This document shows positions 27,201 through 38,523 of a stretch of 64,000 bases of DNA, one piece after another (position 1 is the stretch's first letter; the number at the start of each line of letters is the position of its first letter). Location of the stretch: positions 1 through 64,000 of the forward strand of contig NZ_WIAD01000030.1 of assembly GCF_009618275.1 (NCBI RefSeq), in the 5' to 3' direction. A program made the position numbers and the translations under genes. The notes below the pieces were generated by a model. It worked only from the letters and a program-made list of their open reading frames with translations, was not told the origin of the DNA and did not search any database. This DNA comes from Roseimaritima sediminicola. GTDB taxonomy: Bacteria > Planctomycetota > Planctomycetia > Pirellulales > Pirellulaceae.

Positions 27201-28205
27201 ATGAAGCGGTTTGCGGTTCTCGCCGGTACGGCGTTGCTAACGATTACCATCTCCTCGGCACAAAACGCGGCCGAGGCCCAGCGTCCGGTGGTTCCCGGAA
27301 CCGGGACGTTGCTCTCGGGCGTCGGAGACGACTTCGAGGACCCGAACTGGAACTACGTTCCACGGAATCCCAAAAGCACCGAAGACATCGACGAGAACCA
27401 GCGGGGGCCGATGGGCCGGACCACCAATGGCCGCTGGTACGAAGGTGTCAAACGAGGCCATCCGGACATCGTCGAACGCGTTCCGGTGCCCGCCGGTGCC
27501 CTGCCCGGCAGCACCCACGGAATGCTGCTGCGATCAAAGTTCACCGGCATTCCAGGCCGGCCCAGCGGCAAAATGCACCAGGACGATTTCGTCGCCAACG
27601 TCCAGTACCGCCTGAAGCGGCGCTTGAGCGTCGACGAGGTGCCCAGCGTGGTGACCCGCGTGTTCCTGCCGCCGGTCGACGAGTGGGAGAACCGCAGCGG
27701 ACCGCATTTCGGCTTCCGCCTGGCCCTGGAAACCACCGCCATGGTCGAGAAGGAGATGCTGTTCGGGCTGAAGAAAGAAGAGATGGGCAACGAGATCTAC
27801 TGGCCCGGCCTGTTCGTGGAATTTGAAAGCAAACACGCCAGCGGCAAGGAACACGATTACGCCTACTGGCGGATCCGCAGCAACCGCCGGGGCGGCGATT
27901 TTCGCGGGCCGCAAATTACCACGACCGGTTGGTGGACACTTGGGATGTCGGTCACGCCCGACGGCATGGTGCACTACTACGCGCGTCCCGGTGTGGAAGA
28001 TTTGACCGAGGAGGACTACATCTCCAGCCAGCTGCCCTACGGGTACCGCGCCGAACGGTTCCGCACGTTCTTCTTCAACGTCTGCAGCGCCGACGACGGC
28101 CGCCGCTGGAGCACCAGCTTCATCGTGGACGATTCGCACGTCTACGCGGCTCGTCCCCGCGGTAGTCTGGCCCGGCAAAACGGCCAGAACACGCGGCGAC
28201 GATAG
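27201..28205 (+). CDS. Conserved secreted protein of unknown function
   Basis: A 334-residue product with a signal peptide (MKRFAVLAGTALLTITISSAQNAAEAQ) and an otherwise soluble mixed alpha/beta body. It contains GDDFEDPNWNYVPRNPKS, GMLLRSKFTGIPGRPSG, a GHDYAYWRIRSNRRGGDFRGPQI stretch and a Trp/Tyr-rich middle that suggests a beta-sandwich, possibly carbohydrate-related. No catalytic motif can be named. The Arg-rich end is RQNGQNTRRR. ATG 27201 fits the signal peptide. Confidence 0.7.
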   Translation: MKRFAVLAGTALLTITISSAQNAAEAQRPVVPGTGTLLSGVGDDFEDPNWNYVPRNPKSTEDIDENQRGPMGRTTNGRWYEGVKRGHPDIVERVPVPAGALPGSTHGMLLRSKFTGIPGRPSGKMHQDDFVANVQYRLKRRLSVDEVPSVVTRVFLPPVDEWENRSGPHFGFRLALETTAMVEKEMLFGLKKEEMGNEIYWPGLFVEFESKHASGKEHDYAYWRIRSNRRGGDFRGPQITTTGWWTLGMSVTPDGMVHYYARPGVEDLTEEDYISSQLPYGYRAERFRTFFFNVCSADDGRRWSTSFIVDDSHVYAARPRGSLARQNGQNTRRR

Positions 28206-28226
28206 CGGTCGTTGGCAGACAGATTC

Positions 28227-28437
28227 GTAGCCGAAGTCGCCGAAATTTGGGACTCCAGCGCGGGGGCGCTGGAGTGTAGCCTTTAGGCGATTCGGGGACT
28301 CGCGAAAACGCAAATTGCAAATTGCAAATTTTCAATTTCAAGTTTGCATTGTTCATTTTGCAATTTTCACCACCGCCAAGCGGTTAGGCTCGCGACGGCT
28401 CGCGTCGAGGCCACCAAACTCTGGCGACTTCCGCTAC
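28227..28437. repeat. A-family copies flanking a repeat gap before rpoD
   Basis: A plus copy at 28227-28250 (degenerate, GCCG loop) and a minus copy at 28414-28437 lie in the 28206-28451 gap between convergent genes, with runs of AATTGCAAATT between them. The minus copy lies 14 bp beyond the rpoD stop. No gene seen. Confidence 0.75.
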
Positions 28438-28451
28438 TTTGGGCCGCACCC

Positions 28452-30068
<1,617 letters not shown>

Positions 30069-30217
30069 GACAAACCTCCTTTTTGTCACAGGCATCGATG
30101 AACCGTCTCGACCGGTTCTGGGAAAATCGATACCGTGCGTCCTTGCACTGGTTCCATGGCCACTGTGCATGCGGGAAAAAGCAAGCGGCCATACGACTTC
30201 AATTCAATTGCGTTTGG

Positions 30218-32419
30218 TTAAGCGGACTCCGACGAGGTCGGCGCTTGGTCACCGGCATCTAGCATGCTGGGGGGCGGATCCGAAGACTCCGCAGGTGGAC
30301 GATTGAGCAATCCTTTGCGTTCTTTCTCACCTTCGAATAAGTTTCGCAACAACTCGGTTGCTTCGTCGTCGGACACTCCGGCCGCATCCAATGTGGCCAA
30401 GTGCCGTTGACGCTGGACATTCCATTGTCGTTGTTGAAAGCGGTCGTGGACGTCGCGGTATCGCTGTTCGGGCGAAGCGGTCAATTGACCGGCCCGCCGC
30501 TGCACACGTTCGTCCATCGTGACGATCATGTTTCGCAGGGCGTCTTCCTCCACTGTCAACAGCAAAGATTGTACGTCTAGCGCCCGGCCCGCCAAGTCCA
30601 ATTCTTGATACGCTTCCAAGATTTTTCGGGCAGAATCCGTTTCTAAGCTATCAATGTCGAAGGTCTCGATCGCCATCGGCGCCAGGTCCGGCTGCTCGAT
30701 CAGGATCTCAAACAGCTCGCGGTCGATGCCTTCGATCGGTGCCCAACGCGGGCCCGCCGGCGCCGCCGGCACGTCGACCGCTCCGCTGGCCGCGCCGGCC
30801 GACGGCGGCAAACCAAAATCGTCGTAGGCTTCGGCCGATTCGGCAAACGCGGCGTTGGGGTCCCCGCCCGGACTGGGCCCACCCCGATTCGGCCCACCTC
30901 GATTCGGCCCGCCTCGATTCGGCCCACCCCGATTCGGCCCGCCCTGCGAACCGGTGCGGGCCGGCGAACCCGCTGGGCCGCCGCCGCCGGGGCCGCGCCG
31001 AACGGCGCCTCGGGCTGCGGAGCCGCCGGGGATCGAAGCCGTCGCGGGAGGACGAGAGCGTTTGGGACGGCGCCGCGATTGTTCGATGCGGATCTGTTTC
31101 AGCCGCGCCGCCAGCGAGTCCTTGGCCGTGCCAAAAACGCGGGACAAGCGCAGCAGGATCTGGTCGATCCGCAGGTCGCCCGCCCCCTGCGGCGCTTTGG
31201 CAATGATCGACAGCATCGTTTCGATCGCCGACGCCGCCCGGTGCGTGTCGGTGTGCAGGTCGACGCCGTCGAGCAGTCCGGCCAGTTTGTGTTCGATCGC
31301 ATCGGGCGCCTCGCCGGCCAGCGTCTCGAAGCTTTCGCGGCCGTGGGCGTTCAGGTAATCCGCCGGGTCCATGCCATCGGGCAAGGTCAGCACGCGGAGG
31401 TCGAGATCGGCGCGAATAAATAATTCCAGGACTTCGTCGGCTCGCGTCCTGCCCGCTTGATCGCCGTCCAGGACCAGGATCACGCGTTCGGCAAAGCGTT
31501 TGATCAAGCGCAGGTGGCCTTCGCCCAGGGCCGTGCCGAGCACGGCCACGACCGGTTCGATGCCGTGCTGGCGGGCGGCCACGACGTCGGTATAGCCTTC
31601 CATGACCATCACCTGACGCGATTTGACGACCGCCTCGCGGGCCAGGTTCAATCCGTACAGCTGGTGCGATTTCGAATACAGCAGCGTGTCGGGGCCGTTG
31701 AAATACTTGGCCCCGGCGTACTGGTCGGCGATCGCCGGCAGCAACCGGCCGCCGGCGGAAATGGGCCGGCCCTGCAGGTCGAAGATGGGAAACATGATCC
31801 GCCCGCGGAAGAAGTCGTAGGGCGGCCGCTGGGGCTCCTTGCGACGCGCCAGCCCCGCCGCTTCGATCACCTCGGGTTTGAAACCCGCCGCGGCCGCTTT
31901 ATTCAGCAACCACTTGAAATCATTGGGGGCATAGCCGATGCGAAACCGCTGGCGGCTCTCGTCGTCGATCTGACGCTCGGCCAGGTAGCGCCGAGCCGTT
32001 TCGGCTTCCTCGCCCCGGCCACTCTCCAAGAATTCATAGAACGCATCGGCGGCGAATTTCATCGCGGCAAACAGCGTCGCGCGGTCGTCGGGCGAGCCCG
32101 GTTCGGTTCGCTTGCCTCCGCGCTCGGGCATCTCGATGCCGGCTCGCTCGGCCAAGATCCGGACCGCTTCGGGAAACGAGACGCCGTCGCGCTGCTGGAC
32201 AAAGGAGAACACGTCGCCGCCCTTGTCGCAGGGCCAACATTTCCAGGTCTGACGCTCGGGGTTGACCTCAAAGGACGGCCGTTTGTCGGCGTGAAAGGGA
32301 CACAGGGCCACGAACTTGCGACCCTTGGGCCGCAGCTCCAGCGACTGGCCGATCACATCCACGATGTCGACGGCCGCACGCACCTGCTCTTTGACATCAA
32401 AATCCCCGGGCAACGACAA
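30218..32419 (-). CDS. dnaG: DNA primase DnaG
   Basis: Synthesises RNA primers for replication. The 733-residue protein has a CHC2 zinc finger (C40, H43, C61, C64), the catalytic core, a TOPRIM domain (VMEGYTDVVAARQHG near 270, LVLDGDQAGRTRA near 318) and a C-terminal DnaB-interacting region. A low-complexity insertion RGGPN repeated about five times lies near 490-510, encoded by 15-bp units at 30880-30950. The start is TTG 32419 with GGAG eight bases upstream; no ATG lies nearby in frame. Forms an operon with rpoD. Confidence 0.93.
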   Translation of the reverse strand: MSLPGDFDVKEQVRAAVDIVDVIGQSLELRPKGRKFVALCPFHADKRPSFEVNPERQTWKCWPCDKGGDVFSFVQQRDGVSFPEAVRILAERAGIEMPERGGKRTEPGSPDDRATLFAAMKFAADAFYEFLESGRGEEAETARRYLAERQIDDESRQRFRIGYAPNDFKWLLNKAAAAGFKPEVIEAAGLARRKEPQRPPYDFFRGRIMFPIFDLQGRPISAGGRLLPAIADQYAGAKYFNGPDTLLYSKSHQLYGLNLAREAVVKSRQVMVMEGYTDVVAARQHGIEPVVAVLGTALGEGHLRLIKRFAERVILVLDGDQAGRTRADEVLELFIRADLDLRVLTLPDGMDPADYLNAHGRESFETLAGEAPDAIEHKLAGLLDGVDLHTDTHRAASAIETMLSIIAKAPQGAGDLRIDQILLRLSRVFGTAKDSLAARLKQIRIEQSRRRPKRSRPPATASIPGGSAARGAVRRGPGGGGPAGSPARTGSQGGPNRGGPNRGGPNRGGPNRGGPSPGGDPNAAFAESAEAYDDFGLPPSAGAASGAVDVPAAPAGPRWAPIEGIDRELFEILIEQPDLAPMAIETFDIDSLETDSARKILEAYQELDLAGRALDVQSLLLTVEEDALRNMIVTMDERVQRRAGQLTASPEQRYRDVHDRFQQRQWNVQRQRHLATLDAAGVSDDEATELLRNLFEGEKERKGLLNRPPAESSDPPPSMLDAGDQAPTSSESA

Positions 32420-32730
32420 TGCTATGGCTCCATTTCGAAATAACCGCGGGCGGTTTCGCCCTCGGGCTGATCCTACCGCCGAACCCCCAAGCTAGCAAAT
32501 ATGCATTGGGGAAACGGGTTGATTCTAGGGGGAATAGGTTGTTTGTGATGCGGGGTGGTCGAGAGGATCAAGCGGGTTCTAACGATTCGCTGGTCCGCGG
32601 CGGGACCGCCCGCCGATGCTCAGTTGCGAAGAGCCCCGGAGGGTGTGCATGCACAAGCATCAGGGGCGTCACATGGACGCAAACTTCAACCATTGTCTGC
32701 GGCGTACCAGACCGCTGAAGGGTAACCTCG
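32420..32730. other. Divergent intergenic region, dnaG and lipoprotein gene
   Basis: A 311-bp spacer between divergent genes. I see no copy of the main repeat families, no tRNA and no convincing short gene. It must contain promoters for dnaG and for the lipoprotein gene. Confidence 0.55.
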
Positions 32731-33156
32731 ATGAAACCTATTATGACGATCGCCCTGTTCGCGGGGCTGCTTGCTTTCACCGGTTGCGCGACGCATCGAG
32801 CCGGCGGCAACTGTAACCAATGCCACGCTCACCACGGCCACGCGGCTTGCCAGGACGACTGCCACGGCCATCGCGGGGGTTTGCTCTCGCGCTTGAAAGG
32901 CCCCGGCGCGGTCTGTGAAAGTTGCCAGGGCGGCGTCCCGGTGGGCTGCCGTCCCGGGCCCCTGCACTGGCAACAGGGCGGGTTGGATTACAGCGCCGGA
33001 CTGGCGACCGGTTTGGCCGGACACCGTGCGGGCCGGGTGATGGCGGCCCAGCCGGTCGCTCCGGGACCGCCCTCGGGCACCGTCGGCTATCCCTATTATA
33101 CGACTCGCGGCCCCCGGGACTTCCTGCTGGACAATCCGCCGTCGATCGGACGCTAG
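32731..33156 (+). CDS. Cys/His-rich lipoprotein
   Basis: A 141-residue protein with a lipoprotein signal (MKPIMTIALFAGLLAFTGC; lipobox FTGC, Cys19). The region after it is rich in Cys and His (CNQCHAHHGHAACQDDCHGH, near 28-46), suggesting metal binding. A second Cys group (CESCQGG) is near 62. The end reads YPYYTTRGPRDFLLDNPPSIGR, a planctomycete-like ending. Function unknown. Confidence 0.75.
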   Translation: MKPIMTIALFAGLLAFTGCATHRAGGNCNQCHAHHGHAACQDDCHGHRGGLLSRLKGPGAVCESCQGGVPVGCRPGPLHWQQGGLDYSAGLATGLAGHRAGRVMAAQPVAPGPPSGTVGYPYYTTRGPRDFLLDNPPSIGR

Positions 33157-33333
33157 ATCGGAAGTGTTCGGGGCAACTGAACCACTTCACCCGCGCTGCG
33201 GACGGTTTGGGGGGGACTCGCCCGACCGGCCGCTGCGTTGTTCGACGAGGACCGTCTGCGTAGGATACGTTGCGCAGACTCGCTGGTTTGGGCCTATCGG
33301 CCTTTCGTTCACTCGTTCCCAGGATCCGCTTCG

Positions 33334-34308
33334 ATGGCCTCCGATTTCAGGCTGAAGCAACAGCTGCCGGAATTGACCGAGCAGATCGTCGCTACCTACA
33401 CCCCCGACGACGTGATCAACCACCTGGGCCACTGTCCGCTGCCCAGCTACGACGCGGTCATCAACATCCTGGCCGACCTGAAGGACGTGTTGTATCCGGG
33501 CTACCGCCGCAAGGTGGGACTGCATTCGGGGAACATCCGTTATCACGTCGGGGGAACGATCGACCAGTTGCACGATTCGCTGACCACGCAGATCGGTCGG
33601 GCCCTCGAGCACGAGGACCGCGTGCGCAACAATCACAACGATTGTGAAAGCCAGATCGATTTCGAAGCCAAGGGGCAAGCCATGGCGATCGAACTGCTGC
33701 GGCGGATTCCGCAGCTCCGCGAGGTGCTGTCGACCGACGTCAAAGCGGCGTTCGAGGGAGACCCGGCCTGCCAGACGACCGACGAGATCGTGTTCTGCTA
33801 TCCCGGTTTCGAAGCGATCACGGTGTACCGCATCGCCCACGAGCTTTTGCATCTGGGCGTGCCGTTCATCCCCCGGATGATGACCGAATGGGCGCATCAG
33901 ACCACCGGGATCGACATCCACCCCGGCGCCACGGTCGGGAACCACTTCTTCATCGACCACGGCACCGGCGTGGTGATCGGCGAAACCTGCCAGATCGGCA
34001 ACCACGTCAAGCTGTACCAAGGCGTGACGCTCGGTGCGCTCAGCTTTCCCACCGATGCCGACGGGCAATTGATCCGCGGCCGCAAACGTCATCCGACGAT
34101 CGAAGACAACGTGGTGGTCTATGCCAATGCGACGATCCTGGGCGGTAAGACGACCGTCGGTCACGACAGCGTGATCGGGTCGAGCGTCTGGATCACGCGG
34201 TCGGTTTCGCCGTTCACGACCGTGACGCTGGAAAAGCCCCAGTTGCGGGTTCGCGGATCGGCCGTGGCCAATAGCCAGCAGGACCACGAGCTGAATTTTC
34301 AGATCTAA
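33334..34308 (+). CDS. cysE: Serine O-acetyltransferase (CysE/EpsC type)
   Basis: Acetylates serine for cysteine synthesis. The 324-residue product has an N-terminal helical part and a left-handed beta-helix of hexapeptide repeats ([46 protein letters not shown] at about 191-236) with the catalytic His in IDHGTG. The long N-terminal part is typical of EpsC forms. ATG 33334 is used since upstream codons to 33238 lack similarity. Confidence 0.9.
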   Translation: MASDFRLKQQLPELTEQIVATYTPDDVINHLGHCPLPSYDAVINILADLKDVLYPGYRRKVGLHSGNIRYHVGGTIDQLHDSLTTQIGRALEHEDRVRNNHNDCESQIDFEAKGQAMAIELLRRIPQLREVLSTDVKAAFEGDPACQTTDEIVFCYPGFEAITVYRIAHELLHLGVPFIPRMMTEWAHQTTGIDIHPGATVGNHFFIDHGTGVVIGETCQIGNHVKLYQGVTLGALSFPTDADGQLIRGRKRHPTIEDNVVVYANATILGGKTTVGHDSVIGSSVWITRSVSPFTTVTLEKPQLRVRGSAVANSQQDHELNFQI

Positions 34309-34762
34309 GCTGCGCTCCCCCGTAGCTGAAGTCGCCAGACGTTGGGGGGAATCGGGTAGCTGAAGTCGCCAGACTTTGGGGGGGAATTTGCAATTTGCTG
34401 ACTTTAACGGATTCTATGTACAGAGACGAACGTCCTCGAATCGCGGAGCGATGGCATGTGGTAGCCCCAGGCGCGAGCCTGGGGACACGGAATACATACA
34501 AGCGAAAGCCCTGGAAGGGCGACATGAAGTCTGGCACCGGATTTCGTGTCGTCCCTCTGGGACTGGCGCGCGGGTGTGGGGCGGCACCCCAGGCTCGCGC
34601 CTGGGGCTACCACATGTCGCCACTCCGTGGCTGCTGCAAACGAATATCACAAGCCGTACATAGATTCCGTTAGAGTCAGCAAATTGCAATCGAATCTTCC
34701 GCGGATCGCCGCCCCGCCAACCACACTCTGGCGAATTCGGCTACGGCGAGTTCGGCTACGGC
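34309..34762. repeat. Repeat mosaic between cysE and sucA (A, E and related modules)
   Basis: This 454-bp gap between convergent genes holds two tandem A-family plus copies (34322-34345 and 34356-34379), inverted E-type modules (about 34400-34480 and 34590-34670, each with GCCCCAGGCGCGAGCCTGGGG), and a minus A copy at 34721-34744 plus a half copy at 34746-34759 next to the sucA stop. The two E modules form a large inverted repeat. No gene seen. Confidence 0.78.
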
Positions 34763-37603
34763 TTAGCTATCCAGATCTTCGAAGGCTGCGGTCAGCAGGT
34801 CTTCCTGTTCCAGTTTGTGGGCGCTATGGCTGCCGGTGCTGGGGCTGGCCGATTCGGCTCGCGTCACGGCGCTCAACTGGAACCGTTCGATCAGGGCGTC
34901 GACGAACTTCATCTTCAGGTAGGGCCACACGCCCATGTTCATCGGTTCTTCCTGGATCCAAATCAGCTCGGTGCCCGAGGCGTACTGCTCGAGCGCCGCC
35001 ATCAACTCTTCGACGCTCAGTGGATACAGTTGCTCGATGCGGACGATGGCGACGTTGTTCAGTTCGAGGTGCTGGCGTTTTTCCAGCAGGTCGTAGTAGA
35101 CCTTGCCGGTGCACAGCAGGATCCGGGTGGTGTCCTCGGGCCGCACGTCTTGGTCGGGAAGGATTTTGACGAAGCCGCCCTGGGTAAAGGCTTCCAGCGG
35201 GCTGGTCACCAGCGGATGCCGCAGCAGGCTCTTCGGGGTCAGCGTCACCAGGGGTTTTCGCCAGCGTCGCTTGACCTGTCGCCGCAGCAGGTGGAAGAAC
35301 TGGGCCGGGGTGGAGGGCTGGCAGACCTGGATATTGTGTTCGGCCGCCATGGCCAGAAAGCGTTCGACGCGGGCGCTGCAGTGTTCGGGCCCCTGGCCTT
35401 CGAAGCCGTGGGGCAGCAACATCACCAGGCCGCTGAGCCGTTTCCATTTGTCTTCGGCGCTGGCGATGAACTGGTCGACGATCACTTGCGCGACGTTCCA
35501 GAAATCCCCGAACTGCGCCTCCCAGACGATCAGGCCTTCGGGACAATCCAGTGAGTAGCCGTATTCAAAACCCAACACGCCGGCTTCGCTGAGCGGGCTG
35601 TTGTAGATTTCGACCAGGGTATCGGTATCGGGCAGGTGTTTCAGCGGCGTGTAGGTTTCGCCGGTCTTGGAATCATGCAGGACAGCATGCCGATGGCTGA
35701 ACGTGCCGCGTTCGCAGTCCTGGCCGGACATTCGCAGCGGGTGGCCTTCGTGGAGCAGCGTTGCGAACGCGGCGGCTTCGGCGGCGGCCCAGTCCAGGGG
35801 ACGTTTGCCGGCGGCCATCTCGCGGCGGAACTTCATCGGCCGCTTGAGTTTCTTGTGGGCCGCAAAGCCTTCGGGCAACCGGGTCAGGCTGTCCAGCAGC
35901 GTGCTGAGCGTTTCGCCGTCGACCCCCGTTTCGGCTCGGCCCGCATCGGGTTCGGGGCCCCCGAAGTAGTCCGACCAGGTGCCCTCGAGGGTTTGCACAT
36001 CGGGAACGAACTGTTCGGTGTGGCTGGCTTCGAATTCCCGCTCCAATTTCTCGGTCCGCACGGTCTGGATGTCCTGAGCTTCTTCGACCGTCATCTGCCC
36101 CAGCTTCAGCAGCCGTTTCAGGTAATTGTCGCGGACGCTCTGGCGGCGATCGATTTCGGCGTACAGGCGGGGTTGGGTGAACCGCGGTTCGTCGCCCTCG
36201 TTGTGGCCCCAGCGGCGGTAGGCGTACAGGTCCACGACCACGTCGCGGCGGAATTCTTTGCGGAAGTCCATGGCCAGCGAAACGACTTGGGCCACCGCCT
36301 CGGGGTCTTCGCCGTTGACGTGGAAGATCGGAACCTGCAGCATTTTGGCGATGTCGGTGGCGTAGGTCGTGCTGCGGCCGTCCTCCGGTTCGGTGGTGAA
36401 CCCGACCTGGTTGTTCAGGACGATGTGCAGCGTGCCGCCGGTCTTGTAGCCTTCCAGTTGGCTGAGGTTCAAGGTTTCCTGCACGATGCCTTCGCCGGCG
36501 AACGCGGCGTCGCCGTGGATCAGGATCGTCATCACTTCCTTGCGCTGGCCATCGCCGCGACGATCCTGTTTGCTGCGGCAGCGTCCCAGGGCCACGGTAT
36601 TGACGAATTCCAGGTGGCTGGGGTTGAAGCACAGGGAGATATGCAGGTGTTCGCCCGAAGCGGTTTTCCAGTCGCTGCTGTAGCCCAGGTGGTAGCGGAC
36701 GTCGCCGCGGCCACGGTTCAGTTCGGGATTGGGGTCGTCGAAGGACCAGAAGATGTTCATGGCCCGTTTCTTCATGATGTTCGCCAAGACGTTCAACCGG
36801 CCGCGGTGAGCCATCGCCAGGACGACCTCGCGAACCTTGTGCTGGCAGGCTTTCTCAAGCGCCAAGTCCAACATCGGGATCAGGCTCTCGGCCCCCTCGA
36901 GCGAGAAGGTTTTCGCGCCGACGAACTTGCGCCGCACGAACTCTTCGAAGATTGACGCGTCGGCCAACCGCGTGTAGATCCGCCGCTGGACCTCGTGGGC
37001 CAATTCCAGACGGTTCTCGGTCATCTCCATCCGCCGCTGCAACCAGTCGCGGATGTTGCGGTTGTCGATGTGCATGAACTGGGCCCCGATGCTGCGGCAA
37101 TAGGTATTGCGCAGCCGGCGGAGCACGTCGCCGATGGTTCGGTTGGTCGCCTCGGGGACGTTGGTGGCGGTGTAGGGCCGCGTCAGGTCGCTGTCGGTGA
37201 CGCCGTAGATCTCCGGGTTCAGTTCCGGACAGGCCGGGCGAGCCAAACCCAGCGGGTCCAGTTGGGCGATCAAGTGCCCTCGGACGCGGTATTCGCGAAC
37301 CAGTTGGTCGACCCGCGCCTGGACGTTGGCCACGTGTCGCAGTTGATCCGGGTCGCCGATCGTGACCGGAGGTCCGGCGGCGGTGTGCGGCCGCCCGTTG
37401 TCGCCGTCCTGATCCTCCTGGCCGCCGGTCGCCCCCTGCCCGCCGGTCGCCGCTCCGTCGCCCTGCGGACCCAATTCCAAGGCGGCGTCGGTAGAGACGA
37501 GAAACTGTTCGAAGTAACGCCGCCAGGTTTCCGACACGCTGTTCGGTTCCTTGACGTATTGCGCGTAGAGGTCGTCGATGTAATCGAGGCTGTAGGTATT
37601 CAT
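34763..37603 (-). CDS. sucA: 2-oxoglutarate dehydrogenase E1 component
   Basis: Thiamine-dependent E1 of the oxoglutarate dehydrogenase complex (TCA cycle). The 946-residue protein begins NTYSLDYIDDLYAQYVKEPNSV, the E1 peripheral-binding start. It has HRGRLNVLANI near 245, the TPP motif GDAAFAGEG, NNQVGFTTEPEDGRST, and the ending typical of E1 (TKVYYD-like KVYYDLLEKR). No E2 gene (sucB) is adjacent; the cdd gene lies upstream on the same strand across a repeat gap. Confidence 0.95.
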   Translation of the reverse strand: MNTYSLDYIDDLYAQYVKEPNSVSETWRRYFEQFLVSTDAALELGPQGDGAATGGQGATGGQEDQDGDNGRPHTAAGPPVTIGDPDQLRHVANVQARVDQLVREYRVRGHLIAQLDPLGLARPACPELNPEIYGVTDSDLTRPYTATNVPEATNRTIGDVLRRLRNTYCRSIGAQFMHIDNRNIRDWLQRRMEMTENRLELAHEVQRRIYTRLADASIFEEFVRRKFVGAKTFSLEGAESLIPMLDLALEKACQHKVREVVLAMAHRGRLNVLANIMKKRAMNIFWSFDDPNPELNRGRGDVRYHLGYSSDWKTASGEHLHISLCFNPSHLEFVNTVALGRCRSKQDRRGDGQRKEVMTILIHGDAAFAGEGIVQETLNLSQLEGYKTGGTLHIVLNNQVGFTTEPEDGRSTTYATDIAKMLQVPIFHVNGEDPEAVAQVVSLAMDFRKEFRRDVVVDLYAYRRWGHNEGDEPRFTQPRLYAEIDRRQSVRDNYLKRLLKLGQMTVEEAQDIQTVRTEKLEREFEASHTEQFVPDVQTLEGTWSDYFGGPEPDAGRAETGVDGETLSTLLDSLTRLPEGFAAHKKLKRPMKFRREMAAGKRPLDWAAAEAAAFATLLHEGHPLRMSGQDCERGTFSHRHAVLHDSKTGETYTPLKHLPDTDTLVEIYNSPLSEAGVLGFEYGYSLDCPEGLIVWEAQFGDFWNVAQVIVDQFIASAEDKWKRLSGLVMLLPHGFEGQGPEHCSARVERFLAMAAEHNIQVCQPSTPAQFFHLLRRQVKRRWRKPLVTLTPKSLLRHPLVTSPLEAFTQGGFVKILPDQDVRPEDTTRILLCTGKVYYDLLEKRQHLELNNVAIVRIEQLYPLSVEELMAALEQYASGTELIWIQEEPMNMGVWPYLKMKFVDALIERFQLSAVTRAESASPSTGSHSAHKLEQEDLLTAAFEDLDS

Positions 37604-37949
37604 TACGTGCTTTAAGGGCGACAGCGCTAGGTGCCGAGAGAGCAGGAGAATCGGCGGGTCGGGGTCGACGTCGAGTCCAGCCGATAAGGCGTGTCTTCAA
37701 TTCTATCGCGTCTGGAAACCCTGCATACATCCAGGTGCGACTTTTCCCGACAGCTTTTGAGCGGGCGTCCTCGCCCGTCGCTCTGCTCGTCACCGTTCGG
37801 TGGGCGAGTGGGCGAGTGGCGAGTGGCGAGTGGCGAATTTGAGATTTGCTGACTCCGGCGGATTCTATGGTTGGCGTGCGAAGTTCCGGGCGCAGCAGCC
37901 ACGCCAGTGGCGACATGCGGTAGCCCCAGCCGCGAGCCTGGGGTGCCGC
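37604..37949. repeat. Repeat mosaic between sucA and cdd, with E-family copy 3
   Basis: Contains a GCGAGTG array (about 37802-37835), a GAGATTTGCTGACTCCGG module and an E-family copy (37858-37946) ending just before the cdd stop. The sequence from 37604 to about 37800 holds no recognisable repeat or gene. Confidence 0.7.
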
Positions 37950-38381
37950 CTACGGGGTGGGCGGCTTCGGCGGGCCAGCTTGCAGGTCTCGACCGGAGAA
38001 GCCGTGCGGGTACAGCTGCTGCAGCTGGTAGCGATGGGGCGGGGCCGTGGGGCGATCGGTGTCGATCGCCAGGATCAGCAGGTCCTCGGCAAACTCGCTC
38101 AGGAATTGGCGACAGATCCCGCAGGGGGTGCCGCCACCGGGAAGCGCGATCGCCAGGGCCTGCCAACGCCGGTGGCCGGCGGCCACCGCCGCGGCGGCGG
38201 CTACGCGTTCGGCACAGAGGCAGCCGCCGTAGGAGGCGTTCTCTACGTTGCAGCCGGTGAACAGCTGGCCGTCGGCGGTGGCGACAGCCGCGCCGACCGC
38301 AAAGCCGCTGTAGGGGGCGTAGGCCATCCGCCGGGCCGCCACGGCGGCGTCGGCCAGGTGAATTAATTTTTCGGGACGCAT
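37950..38381 (-). CDS. cdd: Cytidine deaminase
   Basis: Deaminates cytidine and deoxycytidine to uridine forms. The 143-residue product has the zinc motif CAER in NASYGGCLCAERVA (about 50-63) and PCGICRQ near 88, and the YAPYSGFAVGAAV strand at 21-33. The start ATG 38381 gives MRPEKLIHL; longer readings run into the divergent HtrA region. Confidence 0.9.
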   Translation of the reverse strand: MRPEKLIHLADAAVAARRMAYAPYSGFAVGAAVATADGQLFTGCNVENASYGGCLCAERVAAAAAVAAGHRRWQALAIALPGGGTPCGICRQFLSEFAEDLLILAIDTDRPTAPPHRYQLQQLYPHGFSGRDLQAGPPKPPTP

Positions 38382-38523
38382 CGCCTGTCTCCTTCGCTGG
38401 GCATGTCTCCTCCACTGGGCATGTCTCTTCTTCGCTTGGCAGGGCCCTCTATAATGCACCATTGCCCGTGCTGTGTCCGCTAGGCCAGCCCCCTTGTGAT
38501 CGCCCGAACCAGCAGGAAACACC

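Noticed and set aside
35636-36955. A 439-codon plus-strand open frame
   Set aside because: Antisense to the conserved sucA gene; composition is that of a shadow.
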